Positions 25,780 to 34,055 of a stretch of DNA of 64,000 nt are shown one piece after another. The notes below the pieces were generated by a model that did no database searches, was not told where the DNA came from, and saw only the letters and a program-made list of their open reading frames with translations. The translations under genes were made by a program, and so were the position numbers. The stretch's first letter is position 1; each line of letters starts with the position of its first letter. Origin of the DNA: Chryseobacterium sp. CH21 (lineage in GTDB: Bacteria > Bacteroidota > Bacteroidia > Flavobacteriales > Weeksellaceae); assembly GCF_004119445.1 (NCBI RefSeq), contig NZ_QICI01000010.1:62001-126000 (forward strand), in the 5' to 3' direction.

Positions 25780-27609
25780 CTACTTCGCTTTACTCACATC
25801 CGTAAGAGCATTCAGAAAGGCTATAATCTGTTTGATTTCCGTTTCGGTAAGGTTTAATTTATCCGGTGCTAAGGTTTGATTTTTCATTTTCAGTCCTAAT
25901 CCTTCTCCTCCTCCTTCATTATAAAAATCAAGTACTTCTTCTAATGTATTGAAAGCTCCGTTATGGAAATAAGGTTTCGTAAGGGCGATATTTCTAACAG
26001 TAACCGTTTTGAAAGAGTAATCATAAATCCATGATTTTTCCTTTTTTACCGGGCTGTTTCCTCTTCCCAAATCCTGGTCAAGCTCTACAGGAAGCTGATT
26101 GATCGGTCTCGTTGGTATTCCTAAGACTTCAGATTCATTTTCATTAAAAAATGGCGGTACCAATCCTGAAAAGTGAGGAGCAAAATGACAGGTTGCACAA
26201 TTGGCTTTTCCCATAAACAGATTGAATCCTTTTTTAACATCATCGGAAACATTCTTTTCATTCCTCATAAAACGGTCAAAATCGCTGTCAAATGAGTATA
26301 GTGAAGCCACATAAGAACTTAATGCTTTTGAAAAATTTTCTTTGCTGATTTTCCCATCCTTGAAGGCATTTCGAAAAGCCTTTTTATATTCAGGTTTTGT
26401 TTTTAATTTCTGAATGATACTTTCATAACTGGTGTTGAATTCCTGTTCATTATAAATAACGTGCTCTGCCTGCTGCTCAAGATAGAATGCACGAAGATCA
26501 TAGAAGAATCTCTTGGCAAAAACAGCATTATATAAAGAGGGAGAATTTCTTAAAACAGTTTTCCCTTCCACGTTGCTTTGTGATTTTGCTTTCAGATCTG
26601 TAAAAGCATTTTCCTGAAGGTGGCAGGTTGCACAGCTCATTTTTCCGTTACCACTTAAGTTCTGATCGTAGAAAATAGATTTTCCAAGGTTACGAAGTTC
26701 CGGGTTATCTTCTGAGGATTTCAATAAGGTATAAAAATATGGATCCAGGAAATCGCTGCTGAAAAAGTTTTTATTCCCTACATTCCATCCTGAAAATTCT
26801 TTAAGATCATCAGGTCTGCCGTCCCATTTCCCAAACTCTTCATATAAAGGCTGTACATATTTTTTATAAAACTCAATCCTGTCAAAGGTTTCAAAATCTG
26901 TATTTTTTGAAAGGTAGCCGATTGCATCTCTTAAAATCTGATCAGCTTTCTGAATATTATAGTTTTTAAAATAAGGATCATCATTGATGTATTTCTGTAT
27001 TCCCGTAAGTGCATGGCCTGTTTCTTCTGAAATATTCAGAGAGCCTGGGGTATCAAAACCTGACACTCCAAGTGAATAGATCCTGATTAGTTCTATACGT
27101 AAAGGCAATGTTTTGTTGTTTCCCTTACTTAGTCCATTTTTTAAAGCACTTAAATAAAACCCAGAATAACTGTTGTATAAAAAGGTAGTAATGGTCTTAA
27201 TTTTTTCTTTCTCATTTTCTGCTTCATCTGAGAATATAAGCTCATCCAGCACCTGCAATCCTTCGGGAGGAAGTGTATATGAAGAGGTACCTGCAGCTTC
27301 TATATGAAACAGAGGTGCCGCATTAAGATGGGTTTTGGTAAATTCAGGGTAATGGTAAGCAACATAAAATTCTATTTCTTTGAATGAATTTCTTGTACTG
27401 CTCAGAGATTTTTGTAATTCTGCCAGGGAAATACGGTCTTCTGAGAACTTATCAACATCTGATTTCAGCTGTTCAAGCTTGATTTTAAAGTCGGATAGTC
27501 CTTTATTGACAAATGTATTTTCGCTTTCTTTTCCTTTATAAACAGGATTAAAAGACATTACTGCAAATCCTATCAGAAGGACGATTACAAGCAGTGGATA
27601 AGATCTCAT
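25780..27609 (-). CDS. Di-haem cytochrome-c peroxidase (MauG/CcpA family) with large N-terminal helical domain
   Basis: This exported or membrane-tethered 609-residue protein has an N-terminal hydrophobic segment, then about 250 mostly helical residues of no sure family (it recalls imelysin-like N-terminal extensions), then a di-haem peroxidase. Two CXXCH haem sites are present: SCATCHLQ (about residue 328) and NCATCHFA (about residue 474), with the YFHNGAFNTLEEVLDFYNEG end block typical of the family. Classical bacterial peroxidases are about 350 residues, so the extension is notable. The gene is upstream of, and in the same direction as, the PhoX-like gene. The substrate may be peroxide or a protein partner. 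Confidence 0.88.
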   Translation of the reverse strand: MRSYPLLVIVLLIGFAVMSFNPVYKGKESENTFVNKGLSDFKIKLEQLKSDVDKFSEDRISLAELQKSLSSTRNSFKEIEFYVAYHYPEFTKTHLNAAPLFHIEAAGTSSYTLPPEGLQVLDELIFSDEAENEKEKIKTITTFLYNSYSGFYLSALKNGLSKGNNKTLPLRIELIRIYSLGVSGFDTPGSLNISEETGHALTGIQKYINDDPYFKNYNIQKADQILRDAIGYLSKNTDFETFDRIEFYKKYVQPLYEEFGKWDGRPDDLKEFSGWNVGNKNFFSSDFLDPYFYTLLKSSEDNPELRNLGKSIFYDQNLSGNGKMSCATCHLQENAFTDLKAKSQSNVEGKTVLRNSPSLYNAVFAKRFFYDLRAFYLEQQAEHVIYNEQEFNTSYESIIQKLKTKPEYKKAFRNAFKDGKISKENFSKALSSYVASLYSFDSDFDRFMRNEKNVSDDVKKGFNLFMGKANCATCHFAPHFSGLVPPFFNENESEVLGIPTRPINQLPVELDQDLGRGNSPVKKEKSWIYDYSFKTVTVRNIALTKPYFHNGAFNTLEEVLDFYNEGGGEGLGLKMKNQTLAPDKLNLTETEIKQIIAFLNALTDVSKAK

Positions 27610-27838
27610 GAATTTTTAGCGGCAAAAGTATTCATCTGATGTTATCTCAGTTTTAATAGCAGATTAAATAATGTTTATATTTCTGATATAATATTTTTCA
27701 CTAATTTTAAGCCCCGAAATCAAATTCATTATTCTAAAGAAAACGGTTCTTCGAAATACCGGAAAAATAATGGCGGGAGATTATTGGGAGAGGATTTTTT
27801 AATTAGATTCAACACATCAAAAAAACTAAAATAGTATT

Positions 27839-28324
27839 ATGAAAACAAAACTATGGTTTGCTGTTGCAGCAAGTTTCCTTTCTATGACGGCATTTTCACA
27901 GAAAAAGAAGCAACCGGAGAAATCATCCGGAAAGCAGCAGGAAATGGCTGTATATGCGGAGAAAAGAGGTTCTGATTATTACTTGGTCCGCCTGGAAAAA
28001 GATAAAAATATCCCGAATGTGTATGTATATTCCAACGGTGTAACCAAACCCTATAAAAACTATACAGATCTGAAGGATATTGTTGTAGAATTCCCGGGAA
28101 TGATGACCTCCAACAATTCAACAAAGGAAGAACTGATTTCTATTCTTAAAAAAGAGGATCACTTCTACGAAATCACTTCACAGAGGAAAGATCCTAAAAA
28201 CATTGAAAAAACGGTGGTTACGGTATATGAAGTAATGAATGGTCAGAAGAGGATTGTAGAAGAATACAATGACATCTACGAGGTTATGGCATCTCCTTAT
28301 AAAGAAGCTATTATGATTAATTAA
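27839..28324 (+). CDS. Exported protein of unknown function
   Basis: This 161-residue protein has a clear signal peptide (MKTKLWFAVAASFLSMTAFS), then a Lys/Gln-rich segment QKKKQPEKSSGKQQE and a compact acidic-basic domain with KDIVVEFPGMMTSNN and VTVYEVMNGQKRIV. I recognise no family. It lies 22 bases upstream of the nucleoside phosphorylase gene, so the two may be co-transcribed. No Cys lipobox or membrane anchor is present, so it is probably periplasmic or secreted. Confidence 0.75.
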   Translation: MKTKLWFAVAASFLSMTAFSQKKKQPEKSSGKQQEMAVYAEKRGSDYYLVRLEKDKNIPNVYVYSNGVTKPYKNYTDLKDIVVEFPGMMTSNNSTKEELISILKKEDHFYEITSQRKDPKNIEKTVVTVYEVMNGQKRIVEEYNDIYEVMASPYKEAIMIN

Positions 28325-28346
28325 AAAAACAAAAAATATACATATT

Positions 28347-29201
28347 ATGCTAAACAAACTTGCTGCTTCAGAACTTGTTCTGAATGAAGACGGAAGTGTA
28401 TACCACCTGAATCTTCTCCCTGAAGATATTGCTGATAAAATCATCCTTGTAGGTGATCCAGACAGAGTAGCTAAAGTTTCAAAATATTTTGATACCGTAG
28501 AAATCAAAAAAAATAAAAGAGAATTCTATACGCATACAGGAACGCTTCGCGGAGAAAGAATCACTGTAATGTCTACGGGTATCGGAACTGAAAACATCGA
28601 TATCGTAATGAACGAATTAGATGCTTTGGTAAACATTGATCTTCAAAACAAAGAATTCAAGACTGAGCACAAAGCTCTTGAATTATTCCGTATGGGAACT
28701 TGCGGAAGTGTAAACCCGGATGTACAGGTAGATAATATGCTGGTTACTCAGAATGTAGTAGGTTTAGACGGATTAATGCACTTCTATCAGGATTACAACT
28801 TCGAAAATGAATTTTCTAAAACCTTCTTAGAAAAATTCCCTTACGAAAAAATCAAGCCAATGCTTTATTTCTCAGACTGGGCAGAAGAAATGGGAGATTA
28901 TTATAAAGATGCCAAATACCATGGAAATACAGCTACATTCCCTGGATTTTATGCTCCACAGGGAAGACAGCTTCGTTTGAAAGCAGTAGATGACAAATTC
29001 TTAGAAACCTTGAATGATCTTGGAATCACCAATTTCGAAATGGAAACCTCTGCCATCTATGCTCTTTCAAAATTATTAGGACACAAAGCGATTACCGTAA
29101 ATAATGTTATTGCCAACAGAAGACGTGGAGAGTTCTCTGCAGATCATCATGCTTCTGAGAAAAACCTTATTGAATGGGTATTGGAAAGAATTATTAAGTA
29201 A
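28347..29201 (+). CDS. Nucleoside phosphorylase (uridine phosphorylase-like)
   Basis: This 284-residue cytoplasmic enzyme cleaves nucleosides with phosphate to give a base and ribose-1-phosphate in salvage. Family features are ILVGDPDRVAKVSKYF (phosphate loop), YTHTGTLRGERITVMSTGIG, RMGTCGSVN (phosphate-binding Arg and Thr) and the base/sugar-binding FEMETSAIY. It is a little longer than E. coli Udp. Uridine rather than purine preference is suggested by the overall motif set but not established. A terminator follows the stop. Confidence 0.9.
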   Translation: MLNKLAASELVLNEDGSVYHLNLLPEDIADKIILVGDPDRVAKVSKYFDTVEIKKNKREFYTHTGTLRGERITVMSTGIGTENIDIVMNELDALVNIDLQNKEFKTEHKALELFRMGTCGSVNPDVQVDNMLVTQNVVGLDGLMHFYQDYNFENEFSKTFLEKFPYEKIKPMLYFSDWAEEMGDYYKDAKYHGNTATFPGFYAPQGRQLRLKAVDDKFLETLNDLGITNFEMETSAIYALSKLLGHKAITVNNVIANRRRGEFSADHHASEKNLIEWVLERIIK

Positions 29202-29226
29202 TTATTTTATTTATATACATAAAAAG

Positions 29227-29260
29227 ACCTCCGGAAATTATTCCGGAGGTTTTTATTTTT
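29227..29260 (+). terminator. Rho-independent terminator after the nucleoside phosphorylase
   Basis: A perfect 10-bp stem ACCTCCGGAA/TTCCGGAGGT (29227-29236 with 29241-29250), 4-base loop, then a T-rich tail. Confidence 0.88.
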
Positions 29261-29272
29261 TATCCATCCAGC

Positions 29273-29340
29273 TTGTCATTCCGGAGGAATCTAAATACTG
29301 ATTTTTTAAAATCTACATAGAGATTCCTGCGGAATGACAA
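29273..29340. repeat. 68-base inverted-repeat element (TTGTCATTCCGG ends)
   Basis: Two 20-base ends face each other with one mismatch: 29273-29292 and 29321-29340, TTGTCATTCCGGAGGAATCT against its near complement. They enclose 28 bases. The form is that of a small palindromic (REP/MITE-like) element. It sits between the phosphorylase terminator and the convergent epimerase-like gene. Confidence 0.7.
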
Positions 29341-29393
29341 AAGTTATCATAAGAAATTATGTAAATAACCATCTTATTAAGCACTAAAAATAA

Positions 29394-30155
29394 TTACAAA
29401 TGAAACGTTCTCGGATCCGGATACTGAAACACATAATCCAGCTCAGACACCAACTTTGAAGACATCACCTTCTTCCCTTTCACTTCAAACTCTTCATCAT
29501 CCGTTATATTTTTCTGCGCATTAATAACCTGGCTTTTTGCCGGATGTATCGGAGCAGTTACATTATATAATTTTGATTCCGTTCCTCTTTCAATCATCTC
29601 TGAGATAATAGCACTGATATCAGCATAATGAATATGATTGACTGCATGATCAAGGTTGCCCACATTGTAATTTTTCAAAAGTCTGTTATTACCCATCAAA
29701 CCGCCAAGTCTTAAAATATTAAGCTGTGGATATTTATTTCTAAGGATTCTTTCACCCGATACTTTTTCCAAAGGAAGATCTTCTTCTGTAAATTCCTGAT
29801 GAAGATCGGGATAGCCCCCTGTAGAGCTCATCAGAAACATCTGTCCTTTAAAGTCTCCTATAAAAGCTGATAAATTCTGGATTCTATTGTATAAAGAACT
29901 TACACAACAGCTCTTTTCTGAAACCGGAATGGTAATAAGTAAAACATCAAGATCTTTAATCTCAGACCATGGTGAATAAGGCTCTGTCAGCTGATAGTCA
30001 GGAAAAGAAGCTATTACAGCATTAATACCTTTATTATTGAGCTGATCTGCTTTGCTTTCCGTGGTTGTGGTTACTGTTATAATGTATTTTCCGGAGAATG
30101 AAGATGCTATTCTCTCCCCTAACCAACCATAGCCTATAATTCCTATTTTCTTCAT
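29394..30155 (-). CDS. NAD(P)-binding epimerase/dehydratase-like protein
   Basis: This 253-residue cytoplasmic protein has an N-terminal Rossmann strand KIGIIGYGWLGERIASSF (dinucleotide-binding GxGxxG at about 8-13). Later segments MFLMSSTGGYPD, SGERILRNKYPQLNILRL-GGLMG and HIHYADISAII match extended SDR/YeeD-like proteins. The usual catalytic Tyr-x-x-x-Lys is not evident; the equivalent place reads SGERILR, a pattern seen in atypical SDRs. The reaction is unknown, though relatives act on nucleotide sugars. It is convergent with the phosphorylase gene. Confidence 0.8.
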   Translation of the reverse strand: MKKIGIIGYGWLGERIASSFSGKYIITVTTTTESKADQLNNKGINAVIASFPDYQLTEPYSPWSEIKDLDVLLITIPVSEKSCCVSSLYNRIQNLSAFIGDFKGQMFLMSSTGGYPDLHQEFTEEDLPLEKVSGERILRNKYPQLNILRLGGLMGNNRLLKNYNVGNLDHAVNHIHYADISAIISEMIERGTESKLYNVTAPIHPAKSQVINAQKNITDDEEFEVKGKKVMSSKLVSELDYVFQYPDPRTFHL

Positions 30156-30271
30156 ATTTCAGAGAAGATTTTCCGTTTTTTAATCTTACAAAAATAATAT
30201 ATTTACCTCTGTACACTATTGTATTTAATAGAAATTCAATTAAAATCCTGATCTATGATCTGAAAATAAAA

Positions 30272-30296
30272 AAGGACTCCCAGTCCGGAAGTCCTT
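30272..30296 (-). terminator. Terminator of the YadA-head-like gene
   Basis: AAGGACT/AGTCCTT (30272-30278 with 30290-30296) with partly paired interior is followed on the minus strand by TTTTTTATTTT, about 35 bases after the stop at 30331. Confidence 0.75.
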
Positions 30297-30330
30297 CACA
30301 CCATATCAACTATAATAAAAAATCTATCAT

Positions 30331-31608
30331 TTAAAATTCATTGATCATCACATAAAAATGTCCGGAGTACAAACTATTCGCACTTTCTGAAATATTTGTA
30401 AGATTAACTGTAATGCTTGATGTAGAAGTAAGCCTTGGATTCGAGATAGAAAATGAAGAATTCCCTACAAAATCTCCTGCTGGAGAAACCACAACGACCG
30501 CTCTTACAGAACCAGGCTGATAACCATTCGGAACCGGAATATCAATGGTTGTTGATTTTCCCGGAGGTAAATTGTTGATCGATATTCCCGGCCATGTTTC
30601 AAAACTGATTTGATTTTTCTGTACACTGCCCTTTTCGCCCAACTTAAACTGTCCGCTTACATCTAGTTTTGCAGAGACATTCGGAGCATTAGTACCTATT
30701 CCTACATTAGCATTATTATCACCCAGAACAACGGCATTGGCCTGTGAAGTAGTTGCTCCATATCCTACCGCTGTTGAATATTGCCCCAATGCATTGGCGC
30801 CAGAGCCTAAAGCTGTTGAGTTTTGACTATTGGTTACCGCATTATATCCTAAAGCAGTTTCGCTGTTGGTATTTGTTTTCGCATTGTATCCTAATGCGAT
30901 GGATTGAAAACCATCTGCGGAAGAATTATTTCCCACTGCTACTGATTCATTACTGCTGGCCTGTGCATGAAATCCTATTGCTGTTGATCTGAATCCGCCT
31001 GCGGTAGTTTTATTTCCCAGAGCTAAGGCTTCATTTCCGGATACCGTTGTGGCGCTTCCGATGGCTATTCCCATAAATGCTGAGTTAGCACTTCCAATGG
31101 CGACACCGTTCTGCCCTGCATTGGAGCTTGTTCCAAAGCTTACTGAATTATCAACGCCCAATCTTCCGGCTGTTAATGCATTTACTTTAAAGATGAGATC
31201 ATCATATGTTTTTGTTCCTAAAGCAAGGGTTGTATTGGCTCCTCCATAATTTCCAACATTCGTACCTGTAAGATTCCAGTTTGTTCCATTATCTATTTTT
31301 GTGGGATCACCTCCATTTGCTAAAATTTTATTCCATTTCGATTCAAACCAATAATAAAATCCAATGTCTTTCAAAGTTGAATTTCCATTATTCCATACGA
31401 TAAGTCCATCCGCTGGTGAAGGTACTGTTGTATTATCCGTTGTTGATGCTAATGCAACACTTGGAAGGAGTACCCCTTTATTGCTGGCATTGATATGAAG
31501 CATTGCTGAAGGTGCAGGGTTTGGAGTTCCTATCCCAACCTGGGCATTCACAAAACAAGTAAAGAATAATAAAAGAAGAGTGTAGTGTAGTTTATAGTTT
31601 TTTTGCAT
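30331..31608 (-). CDS. Secreted protein with YadA/Hep_Hag-type head repeats
   Basis: This 425-residue exported protein starts at the ATG at 31608 (MQKNYKLHYTLLLLFFTCF, signal peptide); the in-frame Met at 31647 adds 13 residues that disturb the signal. The mature start is VGIGTPNPAPSAMLHINAS. From about residue 165 to 310 it has a run of roughly 14-residue repeats of the form AxGxNSxAxGxxSxAxG (for example STAIGFHAQASSNESVAVG), the left-handed parallel beta-roll seen in trimeric autotransporter heads. The usual membrane anchor and T9SS domain are missing. A C-terminal domain of about 100 residues ends FYVMINEF. It may be an adhesin-like trimer; the secretion route is unclear. Confidence 0.83.
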   Translation of the reverse strand: MQKNYKLHYTLLLLFFTCFVNAQVGIGTPNPAPSAMLHINASNKGVLLPSVALASTTDNTTVPSPADGLIVWNNGNSTLKDIGFYYWFESKWNKILANGGDPTKIDNGTNWNLTGTNVGNYGGANTTLALGTKTYDDLIFKVNALTAGRLGVDNSVSFGTSSNAGQNGVAIGSANSAFMGIAIGSATTVSGNEALALGNKTTAGGFRSTAIGFHAQASSNESVAVGNNSSADGFQSIALGYNAKTNTNSETALGYNAVTNSQNSTALGSGANALGQYSTAVGYGATTSQANAVVLGDNNANVGIGTNAPNVSAKLDVSGQFKLGEKGSVQKNQISFETWPGISINNLPPGKSTTIDIPVPNGYQPGSVRAVVVVSPAGDFVGNSSFSISNPRLTSTSSITVNLTNISESANSLYSGHFYVMINEF

Positions 31609-31628
31609 TCCTGTAATTTTAGGAGGTG

Positions 31629-31636
31629 CAAATATA
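31629..31636 (-). promoter_or_regulatory. -7 box (TATATTTG) of the YadA-head-like gene
   Basis: An exact TAnnTTTG match on the minus strand, about 20 bases upstream of the ATG at 31608, with a TTG about 20 bases further upstream. Confidence 0.5.
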
Positions 31637-31873
31637 CAAATTTTCAATAATTTATTAATAAAACATTAATATTATTGAAAAAACAATAATTAAAAACACA
31701 TTATGGTGAGTAAAATAAAACTTAATCACAAAACAATGAAAAATGTTTAAATATCAAGCATTTATTAAATAGAGCATTCATTGGACTTTGCAGATATCTC
31801 TAATTTTCTGCTTAACTTTTTAAATTGTATAATTATCAATAAACTTCACCAAATTTTGAATAAAAAACAACTA

Positions 31874-32431
31874 TTATTTTCTGGTAAAACAGTCTTTTAA
31901 ATGGTCATTTACCATTCCGGTTGCCTGCATATGGGCATAAATTACCGTAGAACCTACGAATTTGAAGCCTCTTTTTTTAAGTTCTTTGGAAATAAGATCT
32001 GAAATTTCTGTAGTAGCAGGAACAGCAGACAATGATTCCGGACTGTTATCAATCGGTTTGCCACCTATAAAGTTCCATATGTATTGGGAAAAGCTTCCAA
32101 ATTCCCTTTGGACCTCCATAAATTGCTGTGCATTGGTAATGGATGCCAGGATCTTGAGTCTGTTTCGGATAATCCCAGAATTGTTCATCAATTCTTCGAT
32201 CTTTTTATCAGAATAGGCCGCCACTTTTTTATAATCGAAATGATCAAAAGCTTTTCTGAAATTGTCTCTCTTAGACAAAATAGTATACCAGCTCAGTCCG
32301 GCTTGAAAACTTTCAAGAATAAGGAATTCAAATATCGTTTTATCATCATACACAGGTCTGCCCCATTCTTCATCATGGTACGTTCTGTAGAGATCATCTT
32401 TTTCACACCATCCACAGCGAATTTTTTCCAT
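31874..32431 (-). CDS. tag: DNA-3-methyladenine glycosylase I
   Basis: This 185-residue base-excision repair enzyme removes 3-methyladenine from DNA. It starts with MEKIRCGWC; I use the second Met (32431) because the family begins there. The zinc-binding set is present: the early Cys, His in YHDEEWGRPV, and the late His and Cys in HMQATGMVNDHLKDC. The helix-hairpin segment FEFLILESFQAGLSWYTIL and the NRLKILASITNA region are standard. Length is normal. It stands alone, with a 265-base low-GC gap to the YadA-head-like gene and a 139-base divergent gap on the other side. Confidence 0.95.
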   Translation of the reverse strand: MEKIRCGWCEKDDLYRTYHDEEWGRPVYDDKTIFEFLILESFQAGLSWYTILSKRDNFRKAFDHFDYKKVAAYSDKKIEELMNNSGIIRNRLKILASITNAQQFMEVQREFGSFSQYIWNFIGGKPIDNSPESLSAVPATTEISDLISKELKKRGFKFVGSTVIYAHMQATGMVNDHLKDCFTRK

Positions 32432-32570
32432 AATTATCAAATTTTATATATTAAAGATACTACCGATTTGGAAAAAGACAACAAAATATTATGAAAAGTT
32501 TAACAACCTATCCTGATTTTAGGAATAGTTATTGTTTAATTACAACTACCAAACTAAAATTTATAGTATT

Positions 32571-32870
32571 ATGAACAATTCAGAGTATAACAAAGCGGAA
32601 AATGCAGTAAACAATGTAGAAAATTCTTTACAGAATGCAACGGACAAAGCCAAATGGAAAATCAATGAATTGGCAGACAAGGCCAAAGATTATATCAATG
32701 AGAAAAGGAATAATGATCAGGAGGCCAGCCAGGAAGACTGGCTAGACAGGGTAAAAGCTAATGTATCCGATGCATGGGAGGATATCAAAGATAAAGCAGA
32801 TGAGGCATGGGAAAAAACCAAAGATGCAGCAGAGGATGTAAAGGCAGAATGGAATAAGAAAACCAATTAG
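32571..32870 (+). CDS. Small amphipathic-helix protein of unknown function
   Basis: This 99-residue cytoplasmic protein is built from repeated amphipathic heptad-like helices rich in Ala, Lys, Asp and Glu with evenly spaced Trp (W42 and later WLDRV, AWEDIKDKADEAWEKTKDAA). It recalls LEA-like and YtxH-like stress proteins, but no family is certain. The ATG at 32571 is preferred over one 13 codons upstream, whose extra residues are unlike the rest. A good terminator follows. A role in envelope or desiccation stress is only a guess. Confidence 0.72.
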   Translation: MNNSEYNKAENAVNNVENSLQNATDKAKWKINELADKAKDYINEKRNNDQEASQEDWLDRVKANVSDAWEDIKDKADEAWEKTKDAAEDVKAEWNKKTN

Positions 32871-32897
32871 TATTTCAGTCATATAAATATTTTCAAT

Positions 32898-32935
32898 AAA
32901 ATGGAGTCTTAAAATTAATAAGGCTCCATTTTTTA
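32898..32935 (+). terminator. Terminator of the amphipathic-helix gene
   Basis: An 11-bp stem with one wobble (ATGGAGTCTTA at 32901-32911 with TAAGGCTCCAT at 32919-32929), A-flanked, then a run of T. Confidence 0.85.
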
Positions 32936-32959
32936 TTATGTCATAACCACAATTATTGT

Positions 32960-32967
32960 TACATTTG
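32960..32967 (+). promoter_or_regulatory. -7 box (TACATTTG) of fabI
   Basis: An exact TAnnTTTG match located 24 bases upstream of the fabI ATG at 32992. Confidence 0.5.
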
Positions 32968-32991
32968 TAGTATAATAAACATTAAAAAATT

Positions 32992-33801
32992 ATGTCATAC
33001 GGTTTACTTAAAGGCAAAAAGGGAATTATTTTTGGAGCCCTTAATGAACAATCTATCGCATGGAAAGTTGCTGAAAGATGCCATGAGGAAGGTGCTGAAT
33101 TCATTTTATCTAATGCTCCTATTGCTTTGAGAATGGGAGAACTTAATGGTTTAGCAGAAAAAACAGGTTCTGAAGTAATAGGTGCTGATGCTACTTCTGT
33201 AGAAGATCTTGAAAAACTTTTTGATGCCGCTGTTGCAAAATTTGGAAAAATCGACTTTATCCTTCACTCTATCGGGATGTCTATCAACGTAAGAAAAGGA
33301 AAACATTATACAGAAATGAACTACGACTGGTTGGAAAAAGGCTGGGATATTTCCGCTGTTTCTTTCCACAAAGTAATGCGTGTGGCTTGGGAAAAAGACT
33401 GTATGAATGAGTGGGGAAGTATTTTGGCACTTACTTATATTGCGGCTCAGAGAACATTCCCGGATTATAATGATATGTCTGACAACAAAGCTTATCTGGA
33501 AAGTATCGCAAGAACTTTCGGAAACTATTGGGGAGAAAGAAAAGTACGTGTAAATACGGTTTCTCAGTCTCCTACCATGACGACTGCAGGCAGCGGTGTG
33601 AAAGGTTTCGGAGGATTCCTCGGATATGCAGAAGATATGTCTCCACTAGGAAATGCGACTGCTCTTGAATGTGCAGACTACTGTGTAACGCTATTCTCTG
33701 ATCTTACTAAAAAAGTAACGATGCAGAATCTTTTCCATGATGGAGGTTTCAGCAGCTCAGGAGTTACTCAGAGAGTAATCAGTAAATATGATGCTGAATA
33801 A
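32992..33801 (+). CDS. fabI: Enoyl-ACP reductase [NADH]
   Basis: This 269-residue cytoplasmic enzyme does the last reduction of each fatty-acid elongation cycle and is the target of triclosan-type inhibitors. It is an atypical SDR: GLLKGKKGIIFGALNEQSIAW holds the nucleotide loop, FILHSIGMS follows, and the catalytic Tyr-x6-Lys pair is in YNDMSDNKAY. The C-terminal substrate region includes SQSPTMTTAGSGVKGF. Full length and a single clear start. Own promoter and terminator indicate a monocistronic unit. Together with the desaturase at 18951 it supports membrane-lipid synthesis. Confidence 0.97.
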   Translation: MSYGLLKGKKGIIFGALNEQSIAWKVAERCHEEGAEFILSNAPIALRMGELNGLAEKTGSEVIGADATSVEDLEKLFDAAVAKFGKIDFILHSIGMSINVRKGKHYTEMNYDWLEKGWDISAVSFHKVMRVAWEKDCMNEWGSILALTYIAAQRTFPDYNDMSDNKAYLESIARTFGNYWGERKVRVNTVSQSPTMTTAGSGVKGFGGFLGYAEDMSPLGNATALECADYCVTLFSDLTKKVTMQNLFHDGGFSSSGVTQRVISKYDAE

Positions 33802-33853
33802 TTAGCAGAAAACTTATTTTTAAATACAATAAAGGAGCAATCCTATTCAATAC

Positions 33854-33884
33854 AAGCAATGCATTCAAGATGCATTGCTTTTTT
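33854..33884 (+). terminator. Terminator of fabI
   Basis: An 11-bp stem AAGCAATGCAT/ATGCATTGCTT (33854-33864 with 33870-33880), 5-base loop, then T. Confidence 0.85.
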
Positions 33885-34055
33885 ATATAATCAATACCAT
33901 AAATAAATATTATTCAACCATTGACTGTAATTCAATTATTTACTCTAAAATATCAGCAATATTAATTTATAATTTTTATTAAATATTCAAAATATCCATA
34001 AATTAGTACTACCAAATAACTTATTTATGGAAAAAAATTAAAGTCTTGCGCTGTA

